A stretch of 64,000 nucleotides of DNA from Dendrolimus kikuchii (GCA_019925095.2 CM034392.1:2301501-2365500), one strand, 5' to 3'. Positions 10,020 through 20,449 are shown, counted from the stretch's first letter. The notes: generated by a model from the letters alone, not told the origin. Numbers and translations: made by a program.

Positions 10020-10405
10020 TCCCGCAAAATCTGCGGAGTGACGCTCGCGGACCGCGTTCGTAATACCGAAGTAAGAGAGAGAGTTGGTCTGAAAGAGAGT
10101 GTCGGGGTGAAGGTAAGGAAAGGAATGCTCCGGTGGTTCGGGCATGTGGAAAGTATGTATGATGAAAGAATGACTAAACAGATATACAATGCAAAAGTGG
10201 ATGGATGCAGAAGTCGTGGAAGGCCACGACACACCTTCCATGATCAAATTGATCGTGTACTAGCAGAAGATGATGTCAGGAGCCTTAAGAACGATCGAGC
10301 GTGCATGACAAGAGTTATGAATGTCAAAGAAGCAAGTGAGGTGTGTAAAAATAAGTCTAAATGGCGCTCTGTTATTCGTGCCTAAGTTATGTATGTATGT
10401 ATGTG
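10020..10405 (+). mobile_element. RTE-1 copy, 5'-truncated
   Basis: Begins at the KICGVTLADRVRNTEV region and runs to an (ATGT)n tail. Reading frame is near intact, but the ELA end is lost because GTGCCTAAGTTATG replaces the normal end. Target-site duplication unclear. Confidence 0.85.
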
Positions 10406-10649
10406 TATCTAATTATACTATCTAAATAATTTATTCAACTAAAACTTTATCCAAAAATTTATCTCGTAAGAAAAAACAAGGTATATGTAAGTGTAGATTA
10501 GAGTGGGTGTATATCAGGGGTGGCCAACCTGATTAGAACCAAGATCTACTGTTTACTGAAGAAACTCTCTGCGATCTACCAATGACATTTCTTTAAATTT
10601 AATGAAACAGTGTAGTTCCATATACAAATAAGTAATGAATCAATGACTG

Positions 10650-11300
10650 AATGACAACTCTTTATTGTTCACCATAACTTAAACCTAGACCTTTAATATA
10701 AATACATTTCCGTTAGAACAATGGGCGGCCTTATCGCTTATAGCGATCTCTTCAAAGCAACCCGATGTCCAAGGAGATATTACAAGAAAAAGTAAATAAT
10801 ATTTGGTGGTTTAACTCAATTAAACGACTAATTCAATTGTAATAAAGGAAAAAAAACAAAATAATAGCAATAATAAATTAATATAGACAGATATACATAA
10901 TTAAATAGATTATAATAATATAAATTACATTCACTTACAAGCGAACAATAATATAATTCCATTTACTGCAACAAATTTTATTTAATGGACATATAATGGT
11001 CAGTGACCACGTGTTTGAATGTAGAAATGGATGTAGCTTGTCTGATTTTCAAGGGGAGGGAGTTCCACAGGCGAACAGCCTGTACGGTAAAAGAGTCCAA
11101 CAAAAGACGAAGTGTGCTTAGGTATCGTTAGCAGAAGAGTTTCATTTAAGTGTAAATTACGGGAATGAGATTGATAGAGGAAACTAAAAAGTTCCACTAA
11201 ATATGGGGGAGTACAGAGATTGAAAAGGATATTGTGCAGAAGTTAGAGTAAGTGAACATTCCGGCGAAGGCGAATTGGCAACCATTTATATTAGTAATAT
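10650..11300 (-). pseudogene. LINE-2 3' end with decayed RT C-terminus
   Basis: On the minus strand about 11021-11110 translates to SFTVQAVRLWNSLPLKI, the C-terminal motif of a jockey/CR1-type reverse transcriptase, in a frame with breaks. Its 3' part (10660-10790) contains AAGGCCGCCCATTGT and an AATAAAGAGT polyadenylation-like signal, shared with 29565-29672, 32048-32430 and 43148-43985. The exact clade is uncertain. Confidence 0.65.
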
Positions 11301-11364
11301 ATTTTATTGATGATACAAGATGAAGATGATGCGCGCAGCAGTTGGTGATTACGTTGCGCAGTTA

Positions 11365-11648
11365 TCCGTGCAGGAACGGAGAAAGAATACAATTTCCTGC
11401 GGCCTGGCGGCCTTTCGTAAGAGGCGACTAAACAACCCACAGCCAGGTGGTAGGGTATTTACTCGACTGGATGGCGACCACTCCTGGTCTAGAGTATGCC
11501 GCCATAACAACCTTGTGTTCCAGTCTCATTTAAGAGAGCAGCAGCGCATTTGTAGCACCTTTCGTGTTGCGAATGTCCATAGGCGATGGTAAACGCTTTC
11601 CATCGGGTGGGCCGTCTGCCTGTCTGCTGAACTCCTGCAATAAAAAAA
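11365..11648 (+). mobile_element. SINE-1, near full length
   Basis: Head TCCGTGCAGGAACGG to poly-A tail, with a ~25-bp internal deletion near the middle. Inserted within the hAT element at 10515-11733. Confidence 0.85.
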
Positions 11649-11741
11649 GTCTGTTCTATGTATACATTTATATTTTTTGCCTTGCCACGATCGACTGGTA
11701 TAAAAGTCGCGATCGACCGGTTGGTCACCCCTGGTGTATAT

Positions 11742-12010
11742 ACTTGAGGTTTCTCAAAACTAGAAAGTTGAAAATTGTCTTAAAATAATTACAGATTTCG
11801 GTTAATTAATAATGAGTTCCAGCCGCTCGTTATCGTTGTAGAACTGACTTTAGAAGTTGTTTTAACTTTGTGAAGTTTGCAAAAGTTCACCAGAAATTTA
11901 CTTGCTCGTTCGAGAGCTGGAGATAATTCTGGATCTGTATTATTTAGATAACGAAGAAGGGAAACTTTTTCTATGTCATGTGATAGCATAATTAATATTA
12001 TATCTTTATA
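11742..12010 (-). other. Small minus-strand frame, unassigned
   Basis: A 76-codon frame (11789-12019) reads like a folded acidic/basic region (PELSPALERASKFLVNF). It could be a remnant of a transposase C-terminus, since the Tigger-like element starts just to the right, but I see no diagnostic residue. Confidence 0.25.
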
Positions 12011-12229
12011 TACAGTCAAACCTGGATAAGTGAGAGCTCAAGGGACCGCGATCTCTTTTTCTTTTATAGAGGTTTCTCACTAACCCGAGTTTCTAGCTTA
12101 CAGAGTTACAGAAGTCTGTCTCACTTATAGAGGTCTATAAAAATACGGCAAATATGACGCAATTAGAAACAAAATACGTGTATTAATGGGAAACTCAGAA
12201 AGCCGGCTTCTCCTGATTTTTCTGTCCCT

Positions 12230-12394
12230 CAGAGCACTGAGAGTTAATTCTTTTGATTTTATAATATTACAGTAGGTGGATTCTGCTAAGCCAAACTCAC
12301 TCTGTATTGGATTTCGTAATTTCCCAGATTCAAAAGCATTCACAATTTTTAGTTTATCACTTAAAGACAACACATTTATTTTTCGTTTAGACAT
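12230..12394 (-). pseudogene. Pogo/Tigger transposase N-terminal HTH (CENP-B-like)
   Basis: The first ~55 residues read MSKRKINVLSLSDKLKIV, then an NAFESGK turn, then EFGLAESTYCNIIKSK. This is the helix-turn-helix layout of the CENP-B N-terminal/psq-type domain (SLSDKLKI ... GLAESTYCNIIK) found at the start of pogo and Tigger transposases. The frame then drifts and stops after 89 codons. The rest of the transposase is missing, so no activity is expected. Confidence 0.7.
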
Positions 12395-12579
12395 TATAAG
12401 TAAGTACAGTGAACTTTCTTCGCAACTTCTGTTAATAAACTGACTACAATAAGCTTAACAAACAAGTCGATACGCATATTTGGCTTTTAAAAAAAAATGA
12501 GTTCCTCGAACTATAATAACAAAACAATTAGATGCACATTTGGTTTGAATTAAAGAATATATGACTCATTTAAGAATGA

Positions 12580-12667
12580 AGTGAGGTGTGTAAGATTAAG
12601 CCTGAATGGCGCTCTGTTGTCCATGCCTACCCCGCAAGGGAACTGGCGTGAAGTTATGTATGTATGT
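12580..12667 (+). mobile_element. RTE-1, very short copy
   Basis: Only the last ~85 bases of RTE-1 plus an ATGT tail. A perfect 12-bp duplication ATTTAAGAATGA flanks it (12568-12579, 12668-12679). Removing the insert leaves a palindrome with TATATGACTCAT arms. Confidence 0.85.
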
Positions 12668-12895
12668 ATTTAAGAATGAGTCATATATAGCAAAAGTTAA
12701 ACGCGTTTAACTGTCGCTTATAGAGGTATCGGCAAGTATCAATCTCAGTTAAAGAGGTTCACGCGTGGAAAATGACTGTCACTTATACAGGTTTTATGTT
12801 TCTCACTCACAGAGGTATTCGGAAGGCAAAATGACGGGGGACCTGGTAATAAAATACTTTCACTTAATACAGTTTTTCGCTTAACCAGTTCTCAC

Positions 12896-13199
12896 TTTTT
12901 TTTTATAGCAGGAGCTCAGCAGACAGACAGACGGCCCACTTGATGGAAAGCGGTTACCATAGCCTATAGACATTTGCAACACCAAAGGTGCTACTAATGC
13001 GCTGCTGTTCTCTTAAGGGAGACTGGAACCTGATCACAAATGCGAGAACACACTCATGGTTATTATGGTGACATACTTTAGACTACGGGTGGTAGCCATC
13101 CAGTAGGGTAAATGCCCTGGCTGTGGGTTGTTTTGTCGCCTTTTACGATAAGCCGCCTAGCCGCAGGAAAATTGTATTCTTTCTCCGTTCCTGCACGGA
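12896..13199 (-). mobile_element. SINE-1, full length
   Basis: Minus-strand copy with both fixed ends. Slightly diverged. It sits near the right end of the Tigger-like element. Confidence 0.85.
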
Positions 13200-13335
13200 T
13201 AAAACTTACTAATAAAACTTACTTAGGTTTGACTGTATATTTACTAGGATATGCGCGTGACTTCGTCCAGGCTTGACTTGAAATTCGGCAGTATTCCCGG
13301 GACATAAAGCACCGCGACGTGTGAAGAAGAAAGTA

Positions 13336-13700
13336 CATACATACATACATACATAACTTCACGCCAGTTCCCTTGCGGGGTAGGCACGAACAACAGAGTG
13401 CCATTTTGGCTTATTCTTACACACCTCACTTGCCTCTTTGACATTTATAACTCTTGTCATGCAAGCTCGTCTGTTCTTAAGGCTCCTAACATCACCTTCT
13501 GCTAGTACACGATCAATTTGATCATGGAAGGTGTGTCGTGGCCTTCCACGACTTCTGCATCCATCCACTTTTGCATTGTATATCTGTTTAGTCATTCTTT
13601 CATCATGCATTCTTTCCACATGCCCGAACCACCGGAGCATTCCTTTCCTTACCTTCACCCCGACACTCTCTTTCAGACCAACTCTCTCTCTTACTTCGGT
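13336..13700 (-). mobile_element. RTE-1 copy, 5'-truncated
   Basis: Encodes TEVRERVGLKES ... YPARELA with one of the most intact frames (154 codons including flank). Flanked by a perfect 12-bp duplication AAGAAGAAAGTA (13324-13335, 13701-13712). Confidence 0.9.
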
Positions 13701-13712
13701 AAGAAGAAAGTA

Positions 13713-14124
13713 ACCTATCGATTTAGTGAAAACTGTCGGAATAAGTAAATTTTCTTGCCCCCGAACAACTTCACACCACTCCCGGGAAAATACCCGCGGG
13801 ATTACCGGGATAAAGAATATCACAGATTTTGTTCCTAAAAATTTGCTGTCGATCAGGGAATACGTACAATGGACTTCGATGTATTTTAAATCATTCCCAG
13901 AAAAGTTCCCGCGGGATTCTCAGGATTAAAAGTGACGCAGATTTTAAGTCTCAGAATTTGCTGTACCGATCAGCGAACTAGTAGGTTTTACGTGAATCTG
14001 GAACAAACAGACCAGAAATCTAAAAAAAAATTGCATCGTGTTCTCCGTCGTTTATATAATCTATTCCAATTGTTTTTTAATTGCTTTAATATACAGACAC
14101 GGCATGTTTAGAATTTTATAATAT
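13713..14124. repeat. Diverged ~120-bp tandem repeat
   Basis: TCCCGGGAAAATACCCGCGG ... ATCACAGATTTTG (13770-13856) is repeated as TTCCCAGAAAAGTTCCCGCG ... CGCAGATTTTAAG (13890-13975). A third trace, ATTCCCGGGACATAAAG, lies left of the RTE-1 insertion at about 13292. No gene is visible. Confidence 0.45.
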
Positions 14125-14200
14125 TATTGAAGTGAAACTTCTTTAGATTCCTTGTGATTTGAAACTCGATGAAACGAAAAAAAAAACGACACTAAAAAGA
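14125..14200 (+). repeat. Interspersed repeat P, copy 1
   Basis: GAAGTGAAACTTCTTTAGA, then TTTGAAACTCGATGAAACG and CACTAAAAAGAGAT. The same order occurs at 39070-39200 (plus) and 61085-61275 (minus). Function unknown. Confidence 0.5.
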
Positions 14201-14236
14201 GATAAACACATAAATCTAGACTAAGCCTATGATAGA

Positions 14237-14523
14237 ATTATACATACATACATAACTTCACGCCAGTTCCCTTGCGGGGTAGGCACGAACAACAGAGCGC
14301 CATTCAGTCTTATTCTTACACGCCTCACTTGATTCTTTGACATTCATAGCTCTTGTCATGCACGCTCGTCTGTTCTTAAGGCTCCTAACATCACCTTCTG
14401 CTAGTACACGATCAATTTGATCATGGAAGGTGTGTCGTGGCCTTCCACAACTTCTGCATCCATCCACTATTGCATTGTATATCTGTTTAGTCATTCTTTC
14501 ATCATGCATTCTTTCCACATGCC
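14237..14523 (-). mobile_element. RTE-1 copy
   Basis: Minus-strand RTE-1 3' end from the ATGT tail up to the GHVERM codons. It abuts a second, composite RTE-1 insertion. Confidence 0.85.
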
Positions 14524-14545
14524 CATATAATATATTATATTTAAT

Positions 14546-14727
14546 ACATACATACATAACTTCACGCCAGTTTACTTGCGTCAGGAGTCTTAAGAACAGA
14601 CGAGCGTGCATGACAAGAGCTATGAATGTCAAAGAAGCAAGTGAGGTGTGTAAGAATAAGCCTGAATGGCGCTCTGTTGTTCGTGCCTACCCCACAAGGG
14701 AACTGGCCTGGAGTTATGTATGTATGT
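14546..14727. mobile_element. RTE-1 composite with a 3' tail at both ends
   Basis: Left ~30 bases are a minus-strand RTE-1 tail (CATACATACATAACTTCACG); at about 14578 the sequence switches to a plus-strand RTE-1 piece with its own GTATGTATGTA tail at 14716-14727. Both sides are flanked by similar AATATAATATATT-type sequence. A single simple insertion would not place a tail at each end. Confidence 0.75.
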
Positions 14728-15175
14728 AAATATAATATATTCTATTATATTTAATAATTTAAATATAATATATTTATTATATGTGAGTATTCTATTCTAG
14801 GTTGAGTGGATCCCCGGTTGAGTTGCATTCACAATTGGAACCGGTAGGTGGCGCTGGGACCGGGTCCTAGATTGTTATAAGAACTTTTGAAATTGATCTT
14901 TTTATCGACGAAGATAGAATAAGGAGAACTAAAAAATATAAAAGCACATATATAAATGCAGGTATAATGTTGCCAAGCATTATCCAAGCGATGGTTGGGT
15001 GAAGATTTGTGTTCACTTTCTACGACGGTATCCAAATAAAGTGTTCCACTAAGTAGCGTAGTAGAAAACATTTTAGTGCATCGTAAACACGAATGGTTGC
15101 CTAAAAATGGACGCGTAATGGATGCGAGTTCTTAAATATGGTGGATATGAGATGGGTGTTGTCTTAGGATTCTGT
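14728..15175. other. Unassigned, with a Helitron core fragment
   Basis: GAACCGGTAGGTGGCGCTGG at 14839-14858 matches the inside of the HEL-2 elements at 62222-62893. The rest shows no repeat or gene. Confidence 0.4.
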
Positions 15176-15275
15176 ATTTTTTTCATTGCAGATCAGCAGA
15201 CAGGCAGACGGCCCACTCGATGGAAAGCGGTTACCATCGCCTATGGACATTTGCAACAGCAAAGTGGCTACAGAT
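15176..15275 (-). mobile_element. SINE-1 tail fragment
   Basis: Only the last ~100 bases of a minus-strand SINE-1, next to a plus-strand copy, so the two face each other head to head. Confidence 0.8.
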
Positions 15276-15288
15276 GCGATTTGAACCA

Positions 15289-15590
15289 TCCATGCAGGAA
15301 CGGAGAAAGAATACAATTTCCTGCCACCGGGCGGCCTGTCGTAAGAGGCGACAAAACAACCCACAGCCAGGTGGTAGAGCATTTGCCCGAATGGATGGCT
15401 ACCACCCCTCGTCTAGAGTATGTCGCCATAACAACCTTGAGTTGTGTTCCGGCATTAGTGACCAGGTTCCAGTCTCCCTTAAGAGAGCAGCAGCGCATTT
15501 GTAGCACCTTTGGTGTTGCAAATGTTTATAGGCGATGCTAACTGCTTTCCAACAAGTGGGCCGTTTGCCTGTCTGCTGTACTCCTGCAAT
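15289..15590 (+). mobile_element. SINE-1, full length
   Basis: Starts at TCCATGCAGGAACGG and ends TCCTGCAAT followed by a TA-rich run instead of poly-A. Confidence 0.9.
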
Positions 15591-15600
15591 ATATATATAT

Positions 15601-16014
15601 ATATAAAACTTATCGTTTACTTGATGCGCAGACCAGTATTGTAATCAATATTAATTATTACTATTTACACGTTCATGAGTTTGGATATTTTTGATGATAT
15701 ACAGAAACGCTCAGTCATATAGGCAGCTCTAACAGCGATATCATCTGTCTTTATATAGCATCACGTTCATGTATTAACCATGGTCTTTAACCGTGCTAAA
15801 TTACACATCAATTAATTGGTTGAAACGTGACGCAACAATATTCATCTGAGACATTATTGTCATGATAATCTAATTTTTTTATGTAAGGCAATTGGTGGAA
15901 AGATATGTATAAGCATACAAGTTCGTGTATCCCGACTAACTTTTGAACTATGATATGAAAATTGAATATCATAAAATTTGTTATACTTATATATAATATT
16001 TTACGACGGCCTCC
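15601..16014. other. No recognisable gene or repeat
   Basis: AT-rich sequence without supportable features. Confidence 0.4.
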
Positions 16015-16215
16015 TACCTCCCTGCAACGCAGAGGCTCCAGGTTCGATTCCTGGTATAGTAAATTTCGGAAACGTATTTTCTCCGTTATTCACTATGGTC
16101 TGGACGTCTGGGACGGCCCCAGAGTGGTCCGTTGTATATTAGCCATAACACAAGCGTATCTTGCTTAATTTGGGGATATACAATATGTGTGTTTGTCTGC
16201 CGATTATTATTATTA
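16015..16215 (+). mobile_element. SINE-2 with deleted A box
   Basis: GACGGCCTC then a jump to CTACCTCCCTGCAACGC: about 30 bases, including the A box, are missing. The B box (GGTTCGATTCC) and body are kept. Tail is ATTATTATT. Confidence 0.8.
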
Positions 16216-16800
16216 TATTTGTATGTCTTTCGAGATCATAAAAATGCCCCGAACATTTGGAGGGCTTGCGTGGGGCCATGGGAAAGCCAACACTTAGAGG
16301 TCCCTTGACAAATTTAATCTAATATGGCGTGACACTGACCGGCGATTATCCCTGTCTACACCATATAGTAATGCACCCAAGGACAGGCCCCGGCCAGTAT
16401 AGAACTATTGTGGAAAATGAGGACAAAAAGTACCGGGCTATTGGGGTGAACTGCTAGTGGTACTGGGGGTCTGGGGATATGGGGACTATGTCGCCTGCCC
16501 ATCGCAATGTTCAGAGAACATGGAAAAATGGGCAGACCGCGACTCGCCACTCCCTGCATAGGCCCCAAAAATGCCATAGAAGGCAGGGGCAACATGGGTG
16601 TGAGTGGCTGCAGGTTCACCGAAGTTACTTCTGACGTGATGCCATTTATCACTTCCACCCCTGGAGCTTGAGTCTTATCTCTAGCGATCTCCACTCCGTG
16701 CCGGCTGGCTAAGGCAAGCACGGAGGCGGGGGCCTTGCCTTGGCCCCCGGAGTCAGGTATGAGGTGTCGCTACTCGCCTAAGGCTTCGCCACAAAGCCCC
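16216..16800 (-). mobile_element. LINE-4 3' end
   Basis: On the minus strand: GTGGCGAAGCCTTAGGCGAG ... ATGGTGTAGACAGGGATAAT ... GCCCCACGCAAGCCCTCC ... then an ATAATAAT tail. Two more copies are at 16815-16990 (minus) and 63365-63877 (plus). A 121-codon minus-strand frame (16356-16721) is partly conserved with the 63-kb copy, mainly around PLAVHPNSPVL, so it may be the decayed end of an ORF. The clade is not clear. Confidence 0.6.
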
Positions 16801-16814
16801 CCTGCGGTATTACT

Positions 16815-16990
16815 ATTATATAATGTATGTCCTTGTAGACCACGGTCATAAAAATGGCCCGGGCTTTTGGAGGGCTTGCGTGGGGCTATGGGAAAGCCAA
16901 CATGTTGAGGCCCTTTGACAAATTTAATGTAAATGTGGCGTGACACTGACCGGCGATTATCCCTGTCTACACCATATAATAATGCACCAT
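16815..16990 (-). mobile_element. LINE-4 3' end, short copy
   Basis: Minus-strand repeat of the last ~170 bases of LINE-4 with an (ATT)n run at 16985-17008. It lies next to the larger copy in the same orientation. Confidence 0.65.
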
Positions 16991-17040
16991 TATTATTATT
17001 ATTATTTTCGATATGCGACTAAACATCGAATACTATTTAT

Positions 17041-17163
17041 ACATACATACATACATACATACATAACTTCACGCCAGTTCCCTTGCGGGGTAGGCACGAA
17101 CAACAGAGTGCCATTTAGGCTTATTCTTACACACCTCACTTGCCTCTTTGACATTCATAACTT
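17041..17163 (-). mobile_element. RTE-1, short copy
   Basis: Long CATA tail then the last ~100 bases of RTE-1. Flanked by the 13-bp duplication GAATACTATTTAT (17028-17040, 17164-17176). Confidence 0.9.
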
Positions 17164-17176
17164 GAATACTATTTAT

Positions 17177-17639
17177 CCCGGAAAATATAGGTTGTTATAA
17201 AGTGAGTAAGAACTACACCAAGAAATATTCTTGGACAGTGTGTAGTTGTCTAATAACTTCATATCCTTAGAAATTTGCAATTAAAACTTTGTTTCAACAG
17301 ATAACTATGGGCATACGACTTACGCATTTACAATTACACTACCGCAGCTATAAAATAACGCTAAAATTAATTTATACCACGTCCGCAATTAAGAACTTAG
17401 AAACTACACTTCAAAATACCAAACGCATTTCCCAAAACACATTATCATTTTGTCAACTAATATCTGCTAAAGTGTTGCTAGGTTATAAAATTTGCAGGAA
17501 TTAATTTCTATTTCTTTTCGTGATTATTTATGGTTGGCACAGTACCTTAGAGTAACTTCAATGTAACTTAGAGCGACATCAAAACTTCTACATTAGTTTC
17601 ATATTTGGTTTGTGCAAATATGATCACATTTCAGAATTT
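17177..17639. other. No recognisable gene
   Basis: A 71-codon plus-strand frame (17289-17504) has no motif. No repeat copy elsewhere in the window. Confidence 0.35.
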
Positions 17640-18340
17640 TTTTAATAAGCTCGAATGGCTACATAACCGCCTTCGCCGGAATGCTAATATCTTATCCCTT
17701 TTGTGTTAGGGATCTTATCCCAAAAACGCTTTGGGTTCTTTTAAGAGAGTAGTATAAGGCTCTTAAGATCATCAGCAAATCTGCGACTAATGACGCTTTT
17801 ATATTCCACGCAATTTTGTCATAATGTTTTTACTGGTTCGGGCATGTGGAAAGAATGCATGGTGAAAGATTGACTAAACAGATATACAATGGAAAAGTGG
17901 ATGAATGCAGAAGTCGTGGAAGGCCACGACACACCTTCCATGATCAAATTGATCGTGTACTAGCAGAAGGTGATGTCAAGAGCCTTAAGAACAGACGAGC
18001 GTGCATGACAAGAGTTATGAATGTCAAAGAAGCAAGTGAGGTGTGTAAGAATAAGCCTAAATGGCGCTCTGTTGTTCGTGCCTACACCGCAAGGGAACTG
18101 GCGTGAAGTTATGTATGTATGTATGTTTTTACTGTGAAGGCTGTAAGCTTCTGGAATGCATTATCAATGGGCACCAGAAGTACGAAGTTACTTACATCTT
18201 TTAATAAACTTTTCAAAAATCGATATCTAAATTTGGAAACAGTATATTATGTTTATGAACATTTGTACAGAAATATAACTTATATGTGTATTTTTTTATT
18301 GTTCGACCTATTATGTATAATATTTTTATGAACTCAAACT
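17640..18340 (+). pseudogene. LINE-2-related C-terminus split by RTE-1
   Basis: 17640-17700 reads LEWLHNRLRRNANIL (the same region, inverted, is at 11265-11300). After the RTE-1 insert the frame reads FTVKAVSFWNALSMGTRS (about 18125-18180), matching the 'AVRLWNSLP' motif of LINE-2. It is a diverged member of that clade and contains stops. Confidence 0.6.
17836..18122 (+). mobile_element. RTE-1 copy
   Basis: From the GHVERM codons to the ATGT tail. Flanked by the 12-bp duplication ATGTTTTTACTG (17824-17835, 18123-18134), so it was inserted within the FTVKAV coding relic. Confidence 0.9.
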
Positions 18341-19452
18341 GTTTTATTACTAATCACTTGAGTATTAAAGTCGTTACGTAAAGCTTAGATTCCAGCATTT
18401 AATTTAAATATATATTTATATTTGATAATAAAAAATAATTTATGTACGTATTCCTGGAAAATGGAAGTTTTAATAAATTGTAAATTTACATGAACGAAGT
18501 CACGGAAGAACCTACAGTTACATATATCAAGTTTGTTTTATGCACTAATCAAAATTTAAATAATATATGAAATTTTAAAATGTAATTTTATTAGTGTACT
18601 AGCAACACTAATGTCACATGACCGACCAACCACTCCAACTTTACACCGGGTACTAAAATTCACAAAATCGGCACCAAACACTTAGGCCAAACCATAAACA
18701 GTTTAGAAAGGGGTGATTAACATTCAATAAAACGCGACTGACCCAGGACTGTCCTTTTCGGCATTATCATTGTCACCCTACTATAACGTTGGACATTCGT
18801 ACATAGTATACGTAGTATCAGTGAGAAAAGTTCGTTCTGCCCCATGATGGTTTTTTTGTACTGTATTTATATATTTTTTAAGTAGTTTTAATTATTGTAA
18901 TTTATATTTAATTTCTTTTACTACCTACTATTTTCATTGTTAACTTCATATAATTTATAAGAGTTAATTTTAACGGTAAACTTTGTTCGTAACTCAATAT
19001 CGTATGTTGACTTCATTATGCATGTTTTTTTCTCATTTTTATAGAAAAATATCTCTGCTGATAATATGTATAAAAGTCCCGTTAGTTTTCGTTAACTCTA
19101 GCTGTGCCTTTATTTAAGTCTCTTAATTTAAAAATATATTTGAACTCAATAGTCTTTAGTAGTTTTATAAGATTATTTATCACAAATCTTTACATAGTAT
19201 AAAACAAAGTCGATTTCCGCGTCTCTCTGTCTGTACGTCCGCTAACTCCTCCTAAACCACACAATACTTTTTTAAGCGGTTTTCACCTTCAGCTATGCTA
19301 TAAAATATATAATAGCATTTGCCCGCGGCTTCGCTTGCGATTTATAGAAACCTAATTAAGTTTTTATGTAAGTAAAATAGCTACCTACGAGGATTTGTCC
19401 GCGACGTAGCCGGTTAGAAAGCGCAAGTGTCTAATTTTAATGAAACATCAGT
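18341..19452. other. AT-rich sequence, no gene seen
   Basis: No open frame with a motif. A CCCGCGGCTTCGCTTGCG fragment at 19323-19340 resembles the outer part of HEL-3-type repeats, but only ~30 bases match. Confidence 0.4.
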
Positions 19453-19465
19453 TATGGACTAAGAT

Positions 19466-19765
19466 TTTTTTTGTTGCATAAGTTCAGCAGACAGGCAGCT
19501 GGATCACCTGATGGAAAGCAGTTACCATCGCCTATGGACATTTGTAACACCAAAGGTGCTACAAATGCTCTGCTGCTCTCTTAAGGGAAACTGAAACCTG
19601 GCTACTAATGCACAACTCAAGGTTCTTATGGTGGCATACTCTAAATCAGGGGTGGTAGCCATTCAGACAGGCAAACACCCTACTTGGCTGTGGGTTGTTT
19701 TGTCACCTTTTACAACAGACCGCCCCAACGCAGGAAATTGTATTCTTTCTCCGTTTCTGCACGGA
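19466..19765 (-). mobile_element. SINE-1, full length with clean duplication
   Basis: Flanked by an exact 13-bp duplication TATGGACTAAGAT (19453-19465, 19766-19778). This fixes the true 5' end at TCCGTGCAG and the 3' end at the poly-A, which shows that SINE-1 is a complete ~300-bp element and not a random LINE truncation. Confidence 0.9.
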
Positions 19766-19778
19766 TATGGACTAAGAT

Positions 19779-20449
19779 GAACTTTTGTGGCCTTTTGACC
19801 TTTTAAGCGTTCGATGTGATTTACATCACTGTTACAGCCTATTCTGTGGTTATGAGTAACGCGTTAGTGAATGGTGTGTATTAGGCTTTATAGCCGAACA
19901 CTGCCTATAATAATGCCTTAGGCGGGAACGGTTACACTAAGTTTTTGGTTTTAAAGGGTGGGTTCACATTCGAAATGTTTGAATTCTTCATTGTCATTAG
20001 GAATAATATCATGTATAGTCCTGTGACGGGTCGAGATGGCAGTTTTCTAGTCATGTGATATCACGGCCAGGTAGTCCATGTCGATAATTTTTTTGGTACG
20101 CAATAAAATTAAAGTAAAATTATTACGACCTATATTTTATTTTAGGTAATACCTATTTACAAACACAACCCTATTCTGTGTTGCCTGTCACATATATAAA
20201 AAAAAACAAAGTTTCAAAGACAATCGCAAACTATTCAAGGCCATGGTTATTATTTTATTTTAGATCTTACTTTTCATTGTATTAAAGTTCGAACTTTTAC
20301 ATTAATATACAGCGGTCAGCATTTTTCGTTGCGATTAAACTTTTTTCCGCCGAGTAACGTGCGACAAAGAACTTAGTTCCAAAACTATATATAATGGTCA
20401 AGCACAAGAACTATCCAAAAAAACATTAGAAAATTATGAAATTAAAGGG
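19779..20449. other. No recognisable gene or repeat
   Basis: Mixed AT-rich sequence. It leads into the tandem array without a sharp junction. Confidence 0.4.

Larger units (their letters stand above)
10515..11733. mobile_element. hAT-type element with LINE and SINE passengers
   Basis: Inverted ends CAGGGGTGGCCAACC and GGTTGGTCACCCCTG are flanked by an exact 8-bp duplication GTGTATAT (10507-10514, 11734-11741), diagnostic of hAT elements. The interior is mostly a minus-strand LINE-2 piece and a plus-strand SINE-1. Only about 250 bases at the ends are the element itself. No transposase is visible, so it is non-autonomous. Confidence 0.8.
12013..13235 (-). mobile_element. Tigger/pogo-like DNA transposon, internally deleted
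   Basis: Inverted ends CAGTCAAACCTGGATAAG / CTTACTTAGGTTTGACTG with TA on each side (12011-12012, 13236-13237). Subterminal CACTTATAGAGG-type repeats occur near both ends. A CENP-B-type DNA-binding domain remnant lies at 12230-12394. The DDE catalytic part is absent. Two later insertions are inside: RTE-1 (12580-12667) and SINE-1 (12896-13199). Confidence 0.8.
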
